The notes: generated by a model from the sequence alone, not told the origin. Shown: positions 10,377 to 44,811, numbered from the stretch's first letter. The stretch: 64,000 bases of DNA from Phoronis australis (GCA_002633005.1 NMRA01000168.1:127129-191128); one strand, 5' to 3'. A program made the numbers and translations.

Positions 10377-10570
10377 CTAGGCTCGCGCTAACCTCTCGCC
10401 ACCTCGCCATTAGCGAATCCTGAGCGGCACTGACGATGGTAGAGCTAAGTCCATTCGCCAACTTAGCGAAAGATTTTTGAAATTTGACAATAAAAATTAA
10501 TTTCGGTAAACCTACTGGCATGTCGACTCAGCCTGCCTGAATCAAGTCGCGCCGCCAAACGACATTCGCT
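10377..10570 (+). repeat. Fragment of the terminal-inverted-repeat element also present at 43534-44469
   Basis: Starting with CTAGGCTCGCGCTA, about 190 bp matches the left end of the element at 43534, including 'cattagcgaat', 'gcggcactg.tgatggta' and 'gacaataaaaatt'. I could not find the right terminal repeat here, so the copy is truncated or diverged. It abuts the 5' end of the LINE. Confidence 0.7.
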
Positions 10571-13500
10571 ATGACGGATAGATTTTTCCGAGGCATAGCA
10601 AGTGAACTCTCTCCTCGGTCTAGTCCTATGGTAAAACCCGACACCAAGAGTGGAATGTGGTACGCGTCAAGTATTATATTAATGCCCCAAATGAATCTGC
10701 TGCTATACTGCCGCTAAGTGCGAGTGGCCGCGCTGGCTCAGTGGGGTCATGTGGCCGGGGGCGGATCTTGGTTGGTAGGCCTACCAACAGTTTTGTGTTT
10801 CAGTAATGCAACGTTGTATAAATGATATCTCTGTCTTTCTTTTTTGTTTTCTGTGATTATACTTGTCAAGTGAAACACATTTTTGTCCTGATCGCCATCG
10901 CGTAGTATACTAGCTCTACGAGACTTTAGGAAGTTTGAAACATTCGAAGACTAAGTTTTCTCTGATCAGCGAGAGTAGGTTCGCTCAAAAATGTGCTTAT
11001 ATATTGTATTATCTATGACCCAGGGAAAAATATCTCACTATAATCTCAAACAAAACGGACGAATTCAACTTTGATGATTGATTTAAAAATGGAATTTTAT
11101 GAGTTATGTCATTACAACTAATTTAATGATCGATATTCAGTCTCATTGCGTAATTGTCGTAAAATTTCCCATACTCGAAGATTTGTTTTCACTCAAGGGA
11201 TCAGAAAACTCATACTTATACTTAAACTGCCTGTTTGATGAAACCATAGATGCTGAACAAAGTCTATGGTAAAACCACTGAGACCAGATTTCGATCACGA
11301 TGGTTGAAAACTACCAGCTTAACTGCTGAAACTGTATCAGCAGTCCTACACCCTCTGCCACTGAGAAAATATAGAACGTTTGCGGTAATTTTCGTACTTG
11401 AGTCGTTTTCACTGTTTCTTCATACTATACATGCCAAAACACTTTACTTGTACTACAAGCTAATGATAAGGAGAAAGTGACTGCGCACCTACCGGGACAC
11501 GAAAAAATGACGTTTTTAAATTATTTATTGATATCAAGACCGGATAAAGCATGCATGAGGGGTCTGAGGTTCGGTGACGGATTAACATCAATCATTTTTT
11601 TTTATAATTAGCATGTCGAACTATTTCTATTGGCTATTCTTAGAAACTAAAATGACATAAACCTAACAGATAGAGATGAATGGTTTTTACGAACTACAAC
11701 AAGGGAATTTCGTGTAATTTCTAAAGGACAAAATTCCATACGGTAGGTTTTGTTCTGATCCTGTTGGATACAACGTTCAATGCATTGTGTTCAAATCAAA
11801 TATTCTGTTGTCAAGTAGTGCTTGAATGTGACAAACATTAGCATTCATGCATGTGTACCCTTAAAGGGTCGGGTTTCACGGCCGAGAAAAAACATTTTTG
11901 GGATTAGTGTTGGATGTGATAGACTTTTTGGAGTTGTTAGTTTGATCAGAGCTAAAAAACAATAAAATTCGTTCATGTTGCGTTTTTGATGATTTTATTA
12001 CAAATCGTCAATTCTCGCCGATGTCTGCCAGACATTCGCTGAAATCAAGGCCGGTGTTAATAGTTAACTACACTTAACTTATCCCGCGATTTAGCTCGAC
12101 TGTACGATGTTTCTCAGTGGCTGCGAACACGTAGGTTCCTGGTTTCGTACACGCATTGGAACTAATTTCGGAAAATTACTGGTCTCGCCGACAACATCAC
12201 TTTTAAAAATAATGCGTTCTTGAGATTCCATAACTGTCAATAGAAATGCAATATTTCGTACTGACGAAGGAGTTTCCTGCTAGATTTCTTGTCAGGTGGT
12301 TGAACGCAACAGCACAGTTTAATATCTTAATATTTACTTTATAGAATGTTGCTCTAGAACAAAAAAAATCTTTGGAAGAAATGATTATGGTTAAACTCAT
12401 CAACTGTCGGCCTTATTTCTTTCTTTACCTAATCTTTCTCTCAGTTTCCGAAGTAGTTTCACCAGTGACCGTATTTTATTTCACTTACATTGCCTCTCCC
12501 ACGTCTCATTTAGCACCATCATATGGTCTTTGCAGTCATTATTTGGTAAATTCCAATTCGTTTAACAGCCTCGTACCCATGCCTCAAGGTAGTAATGATC
12601 GGATCTCGCTGGATCCCTGCGTGTCGCTAGGAGGTAGAGAACACGCAGGCATCATTTAATTTTCCTCGGGAATTTTTTTACATCGGAGTTTTTGATTGGC
12701 TGGTTGAATTCTCAACAGGTACCGCTTTACGCAAACAAACTGACATGATTGATGGAGGAAGTTTAAATGTGGTCTTAACTGTACAGACAAATTGGTGCTT
12801 AATTCCTGTTCAAGAAATATGAATCCCAGAAAATTGTGGTTTCCGGGAGTGCATATTTTGTTTAGGTTGCTGTCCTGTAGACACACAGTATGAATAACAC
12901 ACCGGTTAAATCGATCAGATGTATGTTTATTGTACATGTATGTGCTTCAAGCATGCGGCTATTAAACATTACTGCAGAAACGGAATACCGAGCTGTTACG
13001 CCACTTGCATGACAAGGCTAAAAATCGTTCATAGTCCCGGCGCCATTTCCTTTCTTTGTTGTAAAGCTAATTAATGACTGCGGAGGTTATATCAACCAGT
13101 GGTAACTGAAGCGCGCCTTGCTACTGAATGATACCTACGTGTTTTCCAAACGCAAGGAACCAGCGAGTGGGCGGATCAGAGACCGTAGAGAGGGAGACAA
13201 ATCCCATTTGACGACCACTGGCTGACATTGCTGTTTCATGGACCGTAGCTGGCGTGTGTGCAATAAACAAATATGGCAAGATCAAGATATGACGGCTCCG
13301 GTCGGTAAAAAAGCAACGGTGCTTTTCGCAATGCCTACGGCTGCAGCAACAGTTGATTGAAAATTTGTGACATACTTTTATCGCTTCCCACTGATTAAGA
13401 TAGATGATGTTCACGATTGAAATAAAAGATTTTTGCGTGAAACTGTTGCCCATCAACAATTGATGGACTGGGTGATTTGAACTTATAATGTCTTTACTAT

Positions 13501-16300
13501 TCCCTGCATTTGATCGCTTATACAGAAAATTATTGTAAATGGTTTGCATGATTTTGGGAACTATTGATTGCTTTTTATTTATTCGCTTTTACTTATTTAA
13601 ATTATTTCTTGTAATCCCACAAAGGCAACATTCTGGCTGTCTGGTCAGTAATCTATATCATGAGATAGTAATGAACACCCCTAAAAAACGCATTGTTTAA
13701 GGTGCAGTAGTGGTTGCATTGTGTTGCTCCTGTTTACAAATCATTGACTAGCACTTGTTATTTTGTATACGCAGTTTAAGCTCACTTATGTGATTATAAT
13801 TTGGACACTATTGCAGCATTTTTCTGCATCCACAATATTTTCCTTGTCTGTTAATTATTTTTCAAAACGACTTGACAGATTCTGGTGAAACTTCACAGTA
13901 TGGTACTTGCCCAAAATTTTTGTCAAAATGGCTTATCAGTGTTTAACAAAACATGACACATGGCGGAGATACATCGTTTTTTATGCAAATTTGACTGCAG
14001 TTCGAGGTGCACTTTTATTTTCTATCATGATATGGACTTCAGTGCATAATAAATATTAATCGTATGGTTTGGTAACCTGCTTGATAATTTGCCATAGGAA
14101 GTGTTGAAGGAAGTGTTTTTCTATTAAGGACATATTGAGCCTTACATCGGTGGGTACTTTGGTAGTATGTATATTACCTTGGAAACCCCGTTACACTCAG
14201 TGACGATGTCGTTTGTTTAGATTTTTGTTTTCACATGGGTCTTAAAACAGCAAGTCAGGAAATGAGGCATCCTTATGTTATTTTTACCTGCCGATGTAGG
14301 CTGAATGGGCTTTTAACTAACTGCTGATAGTTGATTTAATAAAATGTGAATGGTTTACGAGAACTGGAAAGGATCGTAAAAAACTGCCCTAAATGGACTG
14401 TGTATTCAATAGGTATCTTGACTGTTTTATGGGGGCATACAAGGCAGGTTTACTGGACTGCAGGAAGGAATTCCATCTCTTGGTGGTTTTCAACCCCTAC
14501 TCCTGTTGCCCCAGTTTCATTCACTACAATCTACCCCAATTCGCTACCCATTTCAGATCCCATCAGGTAAAGATGCAGGGGGTCCAGCAACTCGAATATA
14601 TTCCCTAAATCTACTGCGTATTTGTGAGTTTTCTATTTTGAGTTCTCATTATTATTGAAAATGAGTAGGGATCTTTTCATGCAACGCTCCTAATTTAAGG
14701 ACTAAATCCCTAAATATTTTGACTGAATTAAGGGCTCAGATTTTAGTCATATTATTAGAAAATGTCAACAGATGAGTTCGTAATAAAGATAAAAAGATAG
14801 AAAAATATAACAACTGTGAGTGAAGAACGAAACAAATACGCAGAAGATTTAGGCAACTCAGTTGAGTACAGGCCGATCCATGGGGGTCAAAGCGGTCCGG
14901 ACCCTCATTTCCCTTGATTTTGTGATATCAAATCTAGAATTTTTAAATTGTTAACTTGGACCACCCTTTTTCAATAATCTGTGATCCGACCCCCCCCCCT
15001 TGAAAAATCCTAGTTGGGACTATAGTAACTGGCACAGACCCTCTGCTTGAATATAGAATGCCGTAAGGTGTGAATTTTCAAAACAAAGATCTGAACCCGT
15101 GTTTGGATGGCGTAAGAGGGCAGTTTTTCGACATTGGCGAAAGAAACATTTGATGATGGGGCGAGGAGAGCCTGTTATTTTTTCAATTTTAATTTAAAAC
15201 AAAGTTTGTGTGTTGAAACTTTTAATTATTGTTAATTAATTGATATTAACATCTGGAATATTGGGGGCAAACAACTATCTCCGCCCCTAACCTTTTGGTT
15301 GAAGGTCGCCCCCCGTTTTTGTTTCCTCTTCTTCAGCAGATTTACCTTATGTTTATTACTTCTCTGACCCCCCTGGACAAAAATCCTACAGGTTATGTAC
15401 CTACTCAGCTTCCAATCACCTACTTTCATCTGCTCACCTCTGATTACTGATTCACCCTGTTGTTTATGATGTATTTCTCGTAAGTTATGTTACCGTTGCT
15501 GCCTAAATTGTTTTCTTGATTTACTCTATATTTTGCCTATGTGTATATTCCAATACACTGCTCATATTGTTTGTTCTCAATATTTTAAACAAAGACACTT
15601 CGCAATTTTAAATTTGGCAAACTAAGATCAGCCATGGTAGTCGACGCCTCGTGTACTTCGTTGGCGCACACACACCCGCTAGGTGTTGCCACGGTCCATG
15701 ACACAATAATGGCGGCTGCCAAAGTAAATAGTCATGTCTCGCCTTTGATCGGATTAGCCATGGCTAAACCGATCAGCGCTATCTTGAGGCTTGGGTGGAC
15801 GAGGCTGCTCGTTAAAAAGCAAAGTATTTGGCAAAGTAATTGCATTGTTAAGGCACCATTCTTGATTTCAGTGAATGTCTGTAAGACAAAGGCGAGAACA
15901 GTCGATTTACGGTACTAAAAATCACAAAAATACAACTGATTTTGTCGTTTTATGGCTCTGCTCAAGAACCGTAGAGAATCGGGAGAAAATTCCAGTGGTC
16001 GCGCGTGCCCTGTGAACTTTGCGCCCGTTGCAACAAAATCACGCTAACGTTCGAGTTGAACTCTGCGATGCAATCTAACCGAAAATGCCTTTCTTATGAT
16101 CTCCTAGGTTTTAGACCAAACTTTTCAAAGTAAACACGATTAATGTATAATTTAATCTGTATAACTTACTACAAATTTAAGAACAAACTCGTAATAACAA
16201 AACGCTTCGTCAACAATAAGAATAGAACACAAAACAATAGCATGATAACAAAAAAACGATTTTAAAACTTTCTTTGGAATGTAGACAAACAAAGTGCATT
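10571..16300. other. Intergenic stretch with no recognisable gene
   Basis: AT-rich sequence with only short, unconserved ORFs. A tRNA A-box-like piece (TGGCTCAGTGGGG) at 10734-10746 has no matching B box. There is a C-rich run near 14993 and a CpG-richer patch at about 15620-16060 that contains a 28-bp imperfect palindrome (15747-15774). A small part of 13190-13270 read on the minus strand resembles 15660-15720 (shared 'acggtccatga' context), suggesting a minor dispersed repeat. Confidence 0.5.
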
Positions 16301-18772
16301 TCAGTCTTCCACCTCTATCATCACCTCTCTATCATCAGGTGCCTCGTCAAGTGGACATAAGCTACCATCTCTTTCAAGAAAAGTGTTCGTTTTTGAGGGA
16401 TTACTATACGGTAAGCCCAGTCCTTGGACATTTGCAACTGACTCTGGCAATGTCTTTGAAGTGTCAAAACGGTCATAATCGCTACGAATCACCAATAGAC
16501 CACTGGCATCCAAACTTGCTGTCAACGTCTCCGCTTGTGTTCCTACTGGCAACTTATAAACACGTTCAAATTCGCGTTGCATACCGGTACATGATTTGTC
16601 ACACGTGCACCTTTGTTTTCCAAGTACCTTCAACTTATTGTTTTGTATAAAAACTTTCAAATCTTCTGGATAATAACCTTCTATTTGTAATTTTGCAAGT
16701 TCTATGGACGGTAACTGTCTCAAACGATTTTTGTTGTATCCATCCTCAGTCCTAGAGTTTTGCTTTTGTGGACTACCCTCTCCTTGCAGGTGTTTCTCTG
16801 TTCTCCTCAACTTATCACTATGGTGACGTTTTCTCTCGATTGTCAGTTGTTCCTGTCGCTCTATTTCTTTCTGCAGCTGTTGTTGTTCCAGTTCTCTCAA
16901 TCGTTGCCTTTCCCTTTCCATTTCCTTCTGTCTTTCCAACTCTTTTTCTTCTTGTTGCCGCTCCCATTCTCTCAGTCTATGCATTTCCCTCTCCCTCTGC
17001 CTCTCTGTTTCCAGTCGCTGCTCGTGTCTCAGTCGCTGTCTTTCCATTTCTTCTTGCCTCCTTCGCTCTGCCTCCCTGTATCTCCGTATCTCTTGTTCCC
17101 TTTCTCGCAGCTCCCTTTCCATCTGCTCTTGGCGTTGCGCTTCAAATTCTCTCTCTAATTCCTCCTCCCTCCTTCGTTGCTCACTTTCACGCAACAGTTC
17201 CCGCCTCCTGGCTTCTTCTTCATCCTCAACAGAAAATCCGACGGTAGGCCTTTCTTCATTCCTTCCATGTTCACGGTTCTCATTTGTATGGCGATTGTCA
17301 AGGCATCGTCTCCGAGGTAATAATTCATCATGCCAGGCATCAAACAGCGAGGGGTAAGTCATCCCATTAAATTCTGATAAATATGGCTCGTTCCAAAATC
17401 CTACAACGTCGAAGTCTCGCCACAGACGTCGATGTAGATTTTCAAAATCAAGACGCCGATGTCCGTGACAACTAGATCTGAAATGAAGCGAGTAAGGTCA
17501 GGTTAATATCAGTGTTTCGAGAAAAAACTGTGCGTTACCAGCCAAGCTGTTATATCACTGGGTATAAAAGAATAAGTGTAAGGAAACCATTGAATAACAT
17601 ACGCTCAACCCAGCAAAGGTGCTCATGGATTCTTTTGGAATTTTCCGAAAATTTTAATTGCCGGCCTGCCAAAAACGTTTATTTGTGTAGACTTCAATAG
17701 GGCGAGAAAAACTAGCCAGAATGCAAAGCTCTCATTGAAAATACACGGTAATATATCTCCGAATGTCACGAAATCTTGCTTTTCTAGCCAGGTACTATCG
17801 TTGACTAAACTTTACCCTGGGTACCGGGTCGGAGTCTCTTTTCCCTGCGAACTTCTGGCTTCCCAACATATTCGCTATTCAACAACGACAGCAGAATATA
17901 AAACAAGGAGCAAGATGAAGAACTTCATTTTGCCCTTGCTGAGTTGTGAAAGTTGAATTCTAAACCGAAGAGCAGATGCCGGGGGCTCATTAGAACAATA
18001 ATACGCCACGCTCATCCGACGGATCCGATTCTTGTCGCCGGAATGAGCCGGCAACTGAAGCACGTCGTAGGCAATGTGTTCATGCGATGTTTTCCAATTC
18101 CCCATTTTAGGGTTGACTAACCCGAATAAACTCAGAAGCATTTTCTTGAGTCATTAATGGTTTAATGCTCTGGGTGATAACCGCCGCCGAGTAAATCTCT
18201 GGCACTGAGAGAATCCCAACACGGCAATTGGGAATACTGTAAGCCACACCCAAGAGAGAATCAAATTTTATTTATCGTCGTTCGGAGAACTGATTATTAG
18301 CCAGTTGGGCTATTTCTGCGACATTAAATTTAACAGAAACATGAAGAAAGAGGAACTTAAGCTAAAGGTGGAGAATAACACAGAGAAATAATTGTAAATA
18401 AAAGTTAAGTTGTCGTATTCGCTTAAGTATAGACTAGGGTCTAATGAGCATAAAAGATAATGGGTACACGTGTAATCCGCTAAAACGATGGTATACAGTA
18501 ATTAGAGTATAATCTGGAGTGTTTACAAAGAGAACAACTGCATTCATGAAAGTAAAGGCTTAAATCCATTTTCATCTTTAGCCACCCAAACACGGCGGAT
18601 GTAACTTCAAAACAGCAACATTAAATGACAGATAATTGCTACAGATCTTAAAGTAACCATACCTTCTGTTATGGCAGCCACCGTGACCGTGAGCGTTGGT
18701 GACCACAAGCAAGCAGCCAATTGTGATAGCAAGCGTTACCACAGTCCGTAAAGTTCTTTCGGTCGTTTTCAT
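16301..18772 (-). CDS. Secretory-pathway small heat shock-like protein: signal peptide, coiled coil, alpha-crystallin domain
   Basis: Two exons, 18663-18772 and 16301-17477, join in phase 2 across GT-AG borders into 428 residues. Residues 1-28 form a signal peptide (MKTTERTLRTVVTLAITIGC, then LLVVTNA) followed by HGHGG. About 38-90 is an aromatic segment (RRLWRDFDVVGFWNEPYLS) like small-HSP N-termini. About 121-265 is a highly charged Arg/Glu/Gln coiled coil. About 295-368 is an alpha-crystallin domain: LAKLQIEGYYPEDLKVFI, NNKLKVLGK, REFERVYKLPVGT, LTASLDASGLLVI. Near the end IEV (424-426) matches the C-terminal IxI/V anchoring motif. No KDEL-type signal is present. By family knowledge it should be an ATP-independent holdase; ER or extracellular location is inferred from the signal peptide. 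Three cysteines (CTCDKSC) sit in a loop within the domain. I know no named animal orthologue with this architecture. Confidence 0.82.
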
Positions 18773-18936
18773 AATTTATGACTTTTCTTGTTGTTGAAAA
18801 TGGTGCCAAGCGTTCCTCAAATGTCTCAAGAATGCGATAAAAAGTACGACTCCACCAGGCCGACAATCGTGGATCTTCCTCTGTGATGTACTGTATAAAT
18901 GTTTTGGTTAGAATGACGGATTTTCGAGCAGAACAT

Positions 18937-18944
18937 CTTTATAG
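18937..18944 (-). promoter_or_regulatory. TATA box of the small heat shock-like gene
   Basis: The minus strand reads CTATAAAG, about 165 bp upstream of the ATG at 18772. This predicts transcription start near 18905-18912 and a 5'UTR of about 135 bases. Position and sequence are good; there is no transcript evidence. Confidence 0.55.
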
Positions 18945-18961
18945 GAATTCAAATGTTAAGG

Positions 18962-18969
18962 CCACGTCA
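18962..18969 (-). promoter_or_regulatory. Unfolded protein response element (UPRE), proximal
   Basis: The minus strand reads TGACGTGG, in context CTGACGTGGC. This is the full ATF6/XBP1 UPRE core. It lies about 20 bp upstream of the TATA box. Confidence 0.55.
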
Positions 18970-18980
18970 GATTAATAAAG

Positions 18981-18988
18981 CCACGTCA
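18981..18988 (-). promoter_or_regulatory. Unfolded protein response element (UPRE), distal
   Basis: A second perfect TGACGTGG on the minus strand (context GATGACGTGGCT), spaced 19 bp (about two helical turns) from the first and in the same orientation. Confidence 0.55.
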
Positions 18989-19228
18989 TCATTAACGACG
19001 AACGTGCTAATTCTGAGTGACACGTTATCATTTAGCCCGGGCGGGTTTCATCATTCGACAGCATGTTTATGTTTTGTTACTGTAAATAAACGTGACCTTT
19101 AGCTTTCACATACCTCGCTCTTATTGGACAAAAACTAGACGACGTCACAATTCACCTTTATAGGTCAATGCGTCCTCGTAAACTAAAGTTCTCTGTGTCA
19201 AAACAGTCTTGCTGGAAAATCTCGTTTC

Positions 19229-19238
19229 AGAACGTTCT
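19229..19238. promoter_or_regulatory. Heat shock element-like inverted pair
   Basis: AGAACGTTCT is a perfect nGAAnnTTCn pair. Preceding pentamers in register (gGAAa, aTCTc) are weak matches, so an HSF site is possible but minimal. It lies about 290 bp upstream of the TATA box of the small heat shock-like gene. Confidence 0.3.
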
Positions 19239-22200
19239 GTACCTATAATATCTTTGCCAGAGGTTATTGATAATTCCGGTTCTTGCTATGTGCTGAGGTA
19301 CGTTTAGACAATTAGGTACGTAGCATGGGGCTGATCGTTTTCTGTCCAGTCTTTTCGTACTTCGCCGTGCAGGGAACCTCCAAAAGATGACAACCGTGAC
19401 TCGTCCTCATGAGCACTGTCGCCGCTGGGCGGCGAGCCTTGGGAGATCGCACACGGTTTTTGCTATTGCCTAGTTTTCTGACATCTCGACATGGTGCCGA
19501 TGTCCAAAGCATTCAGACTGGGACACAAAAAAATACGTGGAATCCGACCCGCCTGGCGGTGTATGGAGTCATACCGCGCTTTGGCTTCCGAAAGAGTAGA
19601 CCGAGCCACGGAGGAGTCCCGGCGGCTCGGCGTTCCCCTGCCAGGCTCCCCGGCGGCCGCCCAAACCGTCTCGTTCAAAAGCCCACTGCCTAGTACAACT
19701 CGTTAAGCATGACGCTGTATCCCTTAGGTCACGTCAGCAATGGTAAAAAAATCGTCAAATTATGAGGCCAGCATGTCAGCGACCGTGACCTGGGCCCGGC
19801 CGGCCGGCCTGGCACTCGATGACAAAAAAGTACCTGCGGCCGAACTACTGAGTGTACTTCATTAAAACTTCAAGTTGATGACTGACCCCCGGACTCAGTT
19901 CCTGAACCTACATATGTCGATGATTATACTCTCTCATGTTCGGCCCTGACCCTATAGGCTCACCTTAGTTGAGTCGTCGACTCAGTCCAATAGGATATCC
20001 AGACCCTTGACAGCGGTAACGGCATAATTCAGGCAAACCCTGAAATATTTCAAATGCCAGATTCCCTTTCATCTCAGTATCAAAATCACCCGTGACAAAA
20101 CAGTACAACTACATGACGTTGAAGTAGACTTGCTTATGAGCTTCAACGATCACCAGTGCTTCTAGTGGTAAAATTAGAGGTAAGTAGGCGCCCAAAGCCC
20201 ACCGTATCACACATTGAGCACGGAACTTACCGTACGGTGCGTAGGCGCTACGTTCAAATGCCAAAATGTGGTTGGCTGCGCCTACGCCCCACTACAGCAC
20301 TGACGATCACATGTGTACCATTTGCAAAAAGACTTCGCGCAAAATTAACATTTTGAAACGTTGTAAGTTCGGAAATCGCCTCACCCACCAGAGCAAAATC
20401 ACCGGTCCGGCATTTTCATGCACTTGTAATCGGCAGTTATAACTATTACCCACTAGCTTGGCACTTCTGCTCAAAAGAAAACTCTGAAAACTAGAAAAAA
20501 AATCAAGAACCCAAGAACGATTGTGTCCCAGGCTTCCACCAGGGTCGCCGAATCGACATGCGAGCGGCCGCTGCAGACCGGCTGGATCCAGGTGTCACAA
20601 TGTAACATGATGTACGGTAGTCTTTGTAAATCATCATAACCAACAGGCACGTATATTCCTATCATGCTCATATTCTATGTTACTTTTCAGTTATTATTTA
20701 TTTCATACTCCATGTACTACTGTGAAAAAGTGTATTTTGTTTCGCACAAATTTGTTACCCAGTATAATAAAACCGACGTATAATAATTAAAACATCTTGT
20801 ATCTCTTGTATCTTCCATCGCCTGTCCGAGGGTGGCTGTCAGTCAGCAGATCTTGGTATCATATCCGGGTGAACTGCGGCAGATGGCACTCCATTGCTGG
20901 TTGCGTGTAAAAGCTCGATATTTCAAGGTACATTGTTACTGCTGGGGTCATCAAGGGCTAGGATTACATAACCACGAATCGTCCTCATGAGAACGAAATA
21001 GGAAATATGGGATGAACTAATCACTCTGCATTTATCATACGAAATCCACCGTGAACAAAATAGCCTTGCGGTCTAGGCATCACATGGCAAGTGAGACTAA
21101 TGTACATATTACTGTGCTGATAAACAAAATAGTTCTCATGTGAAGTAGTGTACTTGTAAAATGCATAAACATGATAAGTAAAAGTTATCATAAAACTTAA
21201 AAGCTCTTTGTTTTGGTTAGAAAAACAACACAAATCACGCCTTCTTAATCTGCGGAAAACGCTAAAAAAGATAGACTTCTACCGAGTGATTACCGGGCAG
21301 CCTAGTCGTGCTGAACTCGTCATCAAAATAACCCTAAATTACTACGTGAGTATTTTTTTCGTTTAAATACCGTTCTTAACCGATTTTTATGCCAGTAAGG
21401 GATCTATCAATGCCTTCCATCACCAAGTGTTGTTGACCAGCAACGCTGCCAGACAGCCTAGATCTCGTCAATATTAGGGTTTGCTAAGCCATAATGCATT
21501 TGGCCCGATTGTTCACGTAAGTCACACACCAACATCCCTGCGTAGATCCTAACTACCTCGATATTGAGACGATTGGGTGGTAGGCCTCTCATGACAGTTC
21601 ATTCAACATAGTGAACCATCTAACCCACAGAATGTTCAGACAATTATAGTGAGTTCGCACAAAAGTAGAACAGAAAATGTCAAATAAAACTTCGAGTTCG
21701 ATTTCAAGTACCCCCATTAGACCTGGCACCCAGTTTGTAAGTCAAGTTTTACCACCATAAAAAGTACACACTGCAGTTTCGTGGGGATAGTTCATCTTGA
21801 GTAACCAATTCACCTACTGGGGACACTCGAAATTCTTGAGCAAACCCAAGTTTTAGTTCGGCGCACTTCTTGGGATTGCACGCCCATGCACATTAGCCGA
21901 TGGCATGAGGATACGAGATGCCTAACGAATTAAGACGGTTCTCATTTTTTCGCCATTTTGATGGATTAGTCTGCTTGAATCAGTTATAATAGCATATCCA
22001 GTTTTTAGTACCAGAAGTCACTAAGATTGAATCATGGCCATTTTTAGGCTATAAGGAAGTAAAAGATATCTTTTTAATCACCAAGTTGAGCCCTTCGTTA
22101 AATAAAAAACAAAGATCCACAAATTTCAGTTCATACTATGCATGCATGGTTGTATATATACACACACACAAAACGAACATAGAGCTGATGAGAGATTAAG

Positions 22201-23143
22201 AATTGTGCCCTATTGTTGTACAATGTTCTGAGAGAATGGAACTGTCATTTGCAGTGAATCTTCCAATTCTGGTACTTGCAAGCAATATTTCAACAGGTAA
22301 TTTTTAATGTTATTACACAATTACTTCAGATAAAAAAGACACAAGATTGAAATAAATTCATAAAAACAACAAAATCTATGTTTGACAGCGCATAGCTGTG
22401 TTTGGCTGGAAATTTGCATTTTATTAAATTTACAGGACCTGACTTAGCAGAATAAGAAGACTAAAATTATTTACTTAAACAGAATTTTTGGTTTGTGATA
22501 CAAATTATGATCTTTGATTCCCAAAGCTGCCTATCCTTGCATTTCAAACACTTAATCATAGAAAATTTAACCAAGATACCGAACAAATCAGATCAGCAAC
22601 TATTGTAAGAAAATGGGAGGACACACAGAACTGGGGATATTATATAACTTGATCAAACAAATATCATGACCAATTTCCATATAGGATATACCAAAAACTG
22701 TTTACTTTGCATTTTAGTCGCCTTATTCCCCAAACTTGGGATCGACAACTTCAAGGGGCCACAGTACTGAGTTCATGATAAAATCACAAATGATAAACAT
22801 ATACATGCCCTGCAATGACTGCGCCTCCCACTCAGTTGCACACAACTTGCACCTTAGTATGCCTGTGGACTGGCATATATGCACAAGTTTCGCCAACCCA
22901 CGGTGTTCATACTTTGTCAATGCCTAGACTAAAAAAATGTACATCAGCATGAATTTCCGAGTAGCTCAATTCCACCAGATTTACACGACCAGCATCAGTG
23001 AAGCATACAACACTGTGCACGTGAAGCAAAGTTCACCGCAGTCAGTCTTCCGCTGATTTCTCAGAAACAACATGGTAAGAGGTACCAACATCTTGGATGT
23101 CCATCTCTGGGAGGTTCCCCTAAAGTAGTCGTTCACCAACACA
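19239..23143. other. Intergenic region and DHX8 3'UTR
   Basis: Positions 19395-19690 form a GC- and CpG-rich island open in several frames with no recognised protein. Positions 20184-20285 hold two GTAGGCGC and one inverted GCGCCTAC. The part next to 23144 is the DHX8 3'UTR; a candidate polyadenylation signal (AATAAA on minus) is near 22420, unconfirmed. No other gene is seen. Confidence 0.4.

Positions 23144-44811
<21,668 letters not shown>

Noticed and set aside
10734-10760. Possible tRNA gene or SINE head
   Set aside because: An A-box-like sequence is present but there is no B box and no acceptor pairing.
13121-13549. Minus-strand ORF of 142 codons
   Set aside because: No conserved domain, signal or neighbouring exon; part of it is repeat-like sequence shared with 15660-15720.
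16760-17247. Two plus-strand ORFs of 132 and 159 codons
   Set aside because: They are antisense to the Arg/Glu/Gln coiled coil; low-complexity Ser/Leu/Phe peptides of this kind are reading-frame shadows.
20540-20600. Stretch with NotI, PstI and BamHI-like sites resembling a cloning linker
   Set aside because: Flanks are ordinary genomic sequence and no vector sequence is recognisable, so coincidence is more likely.
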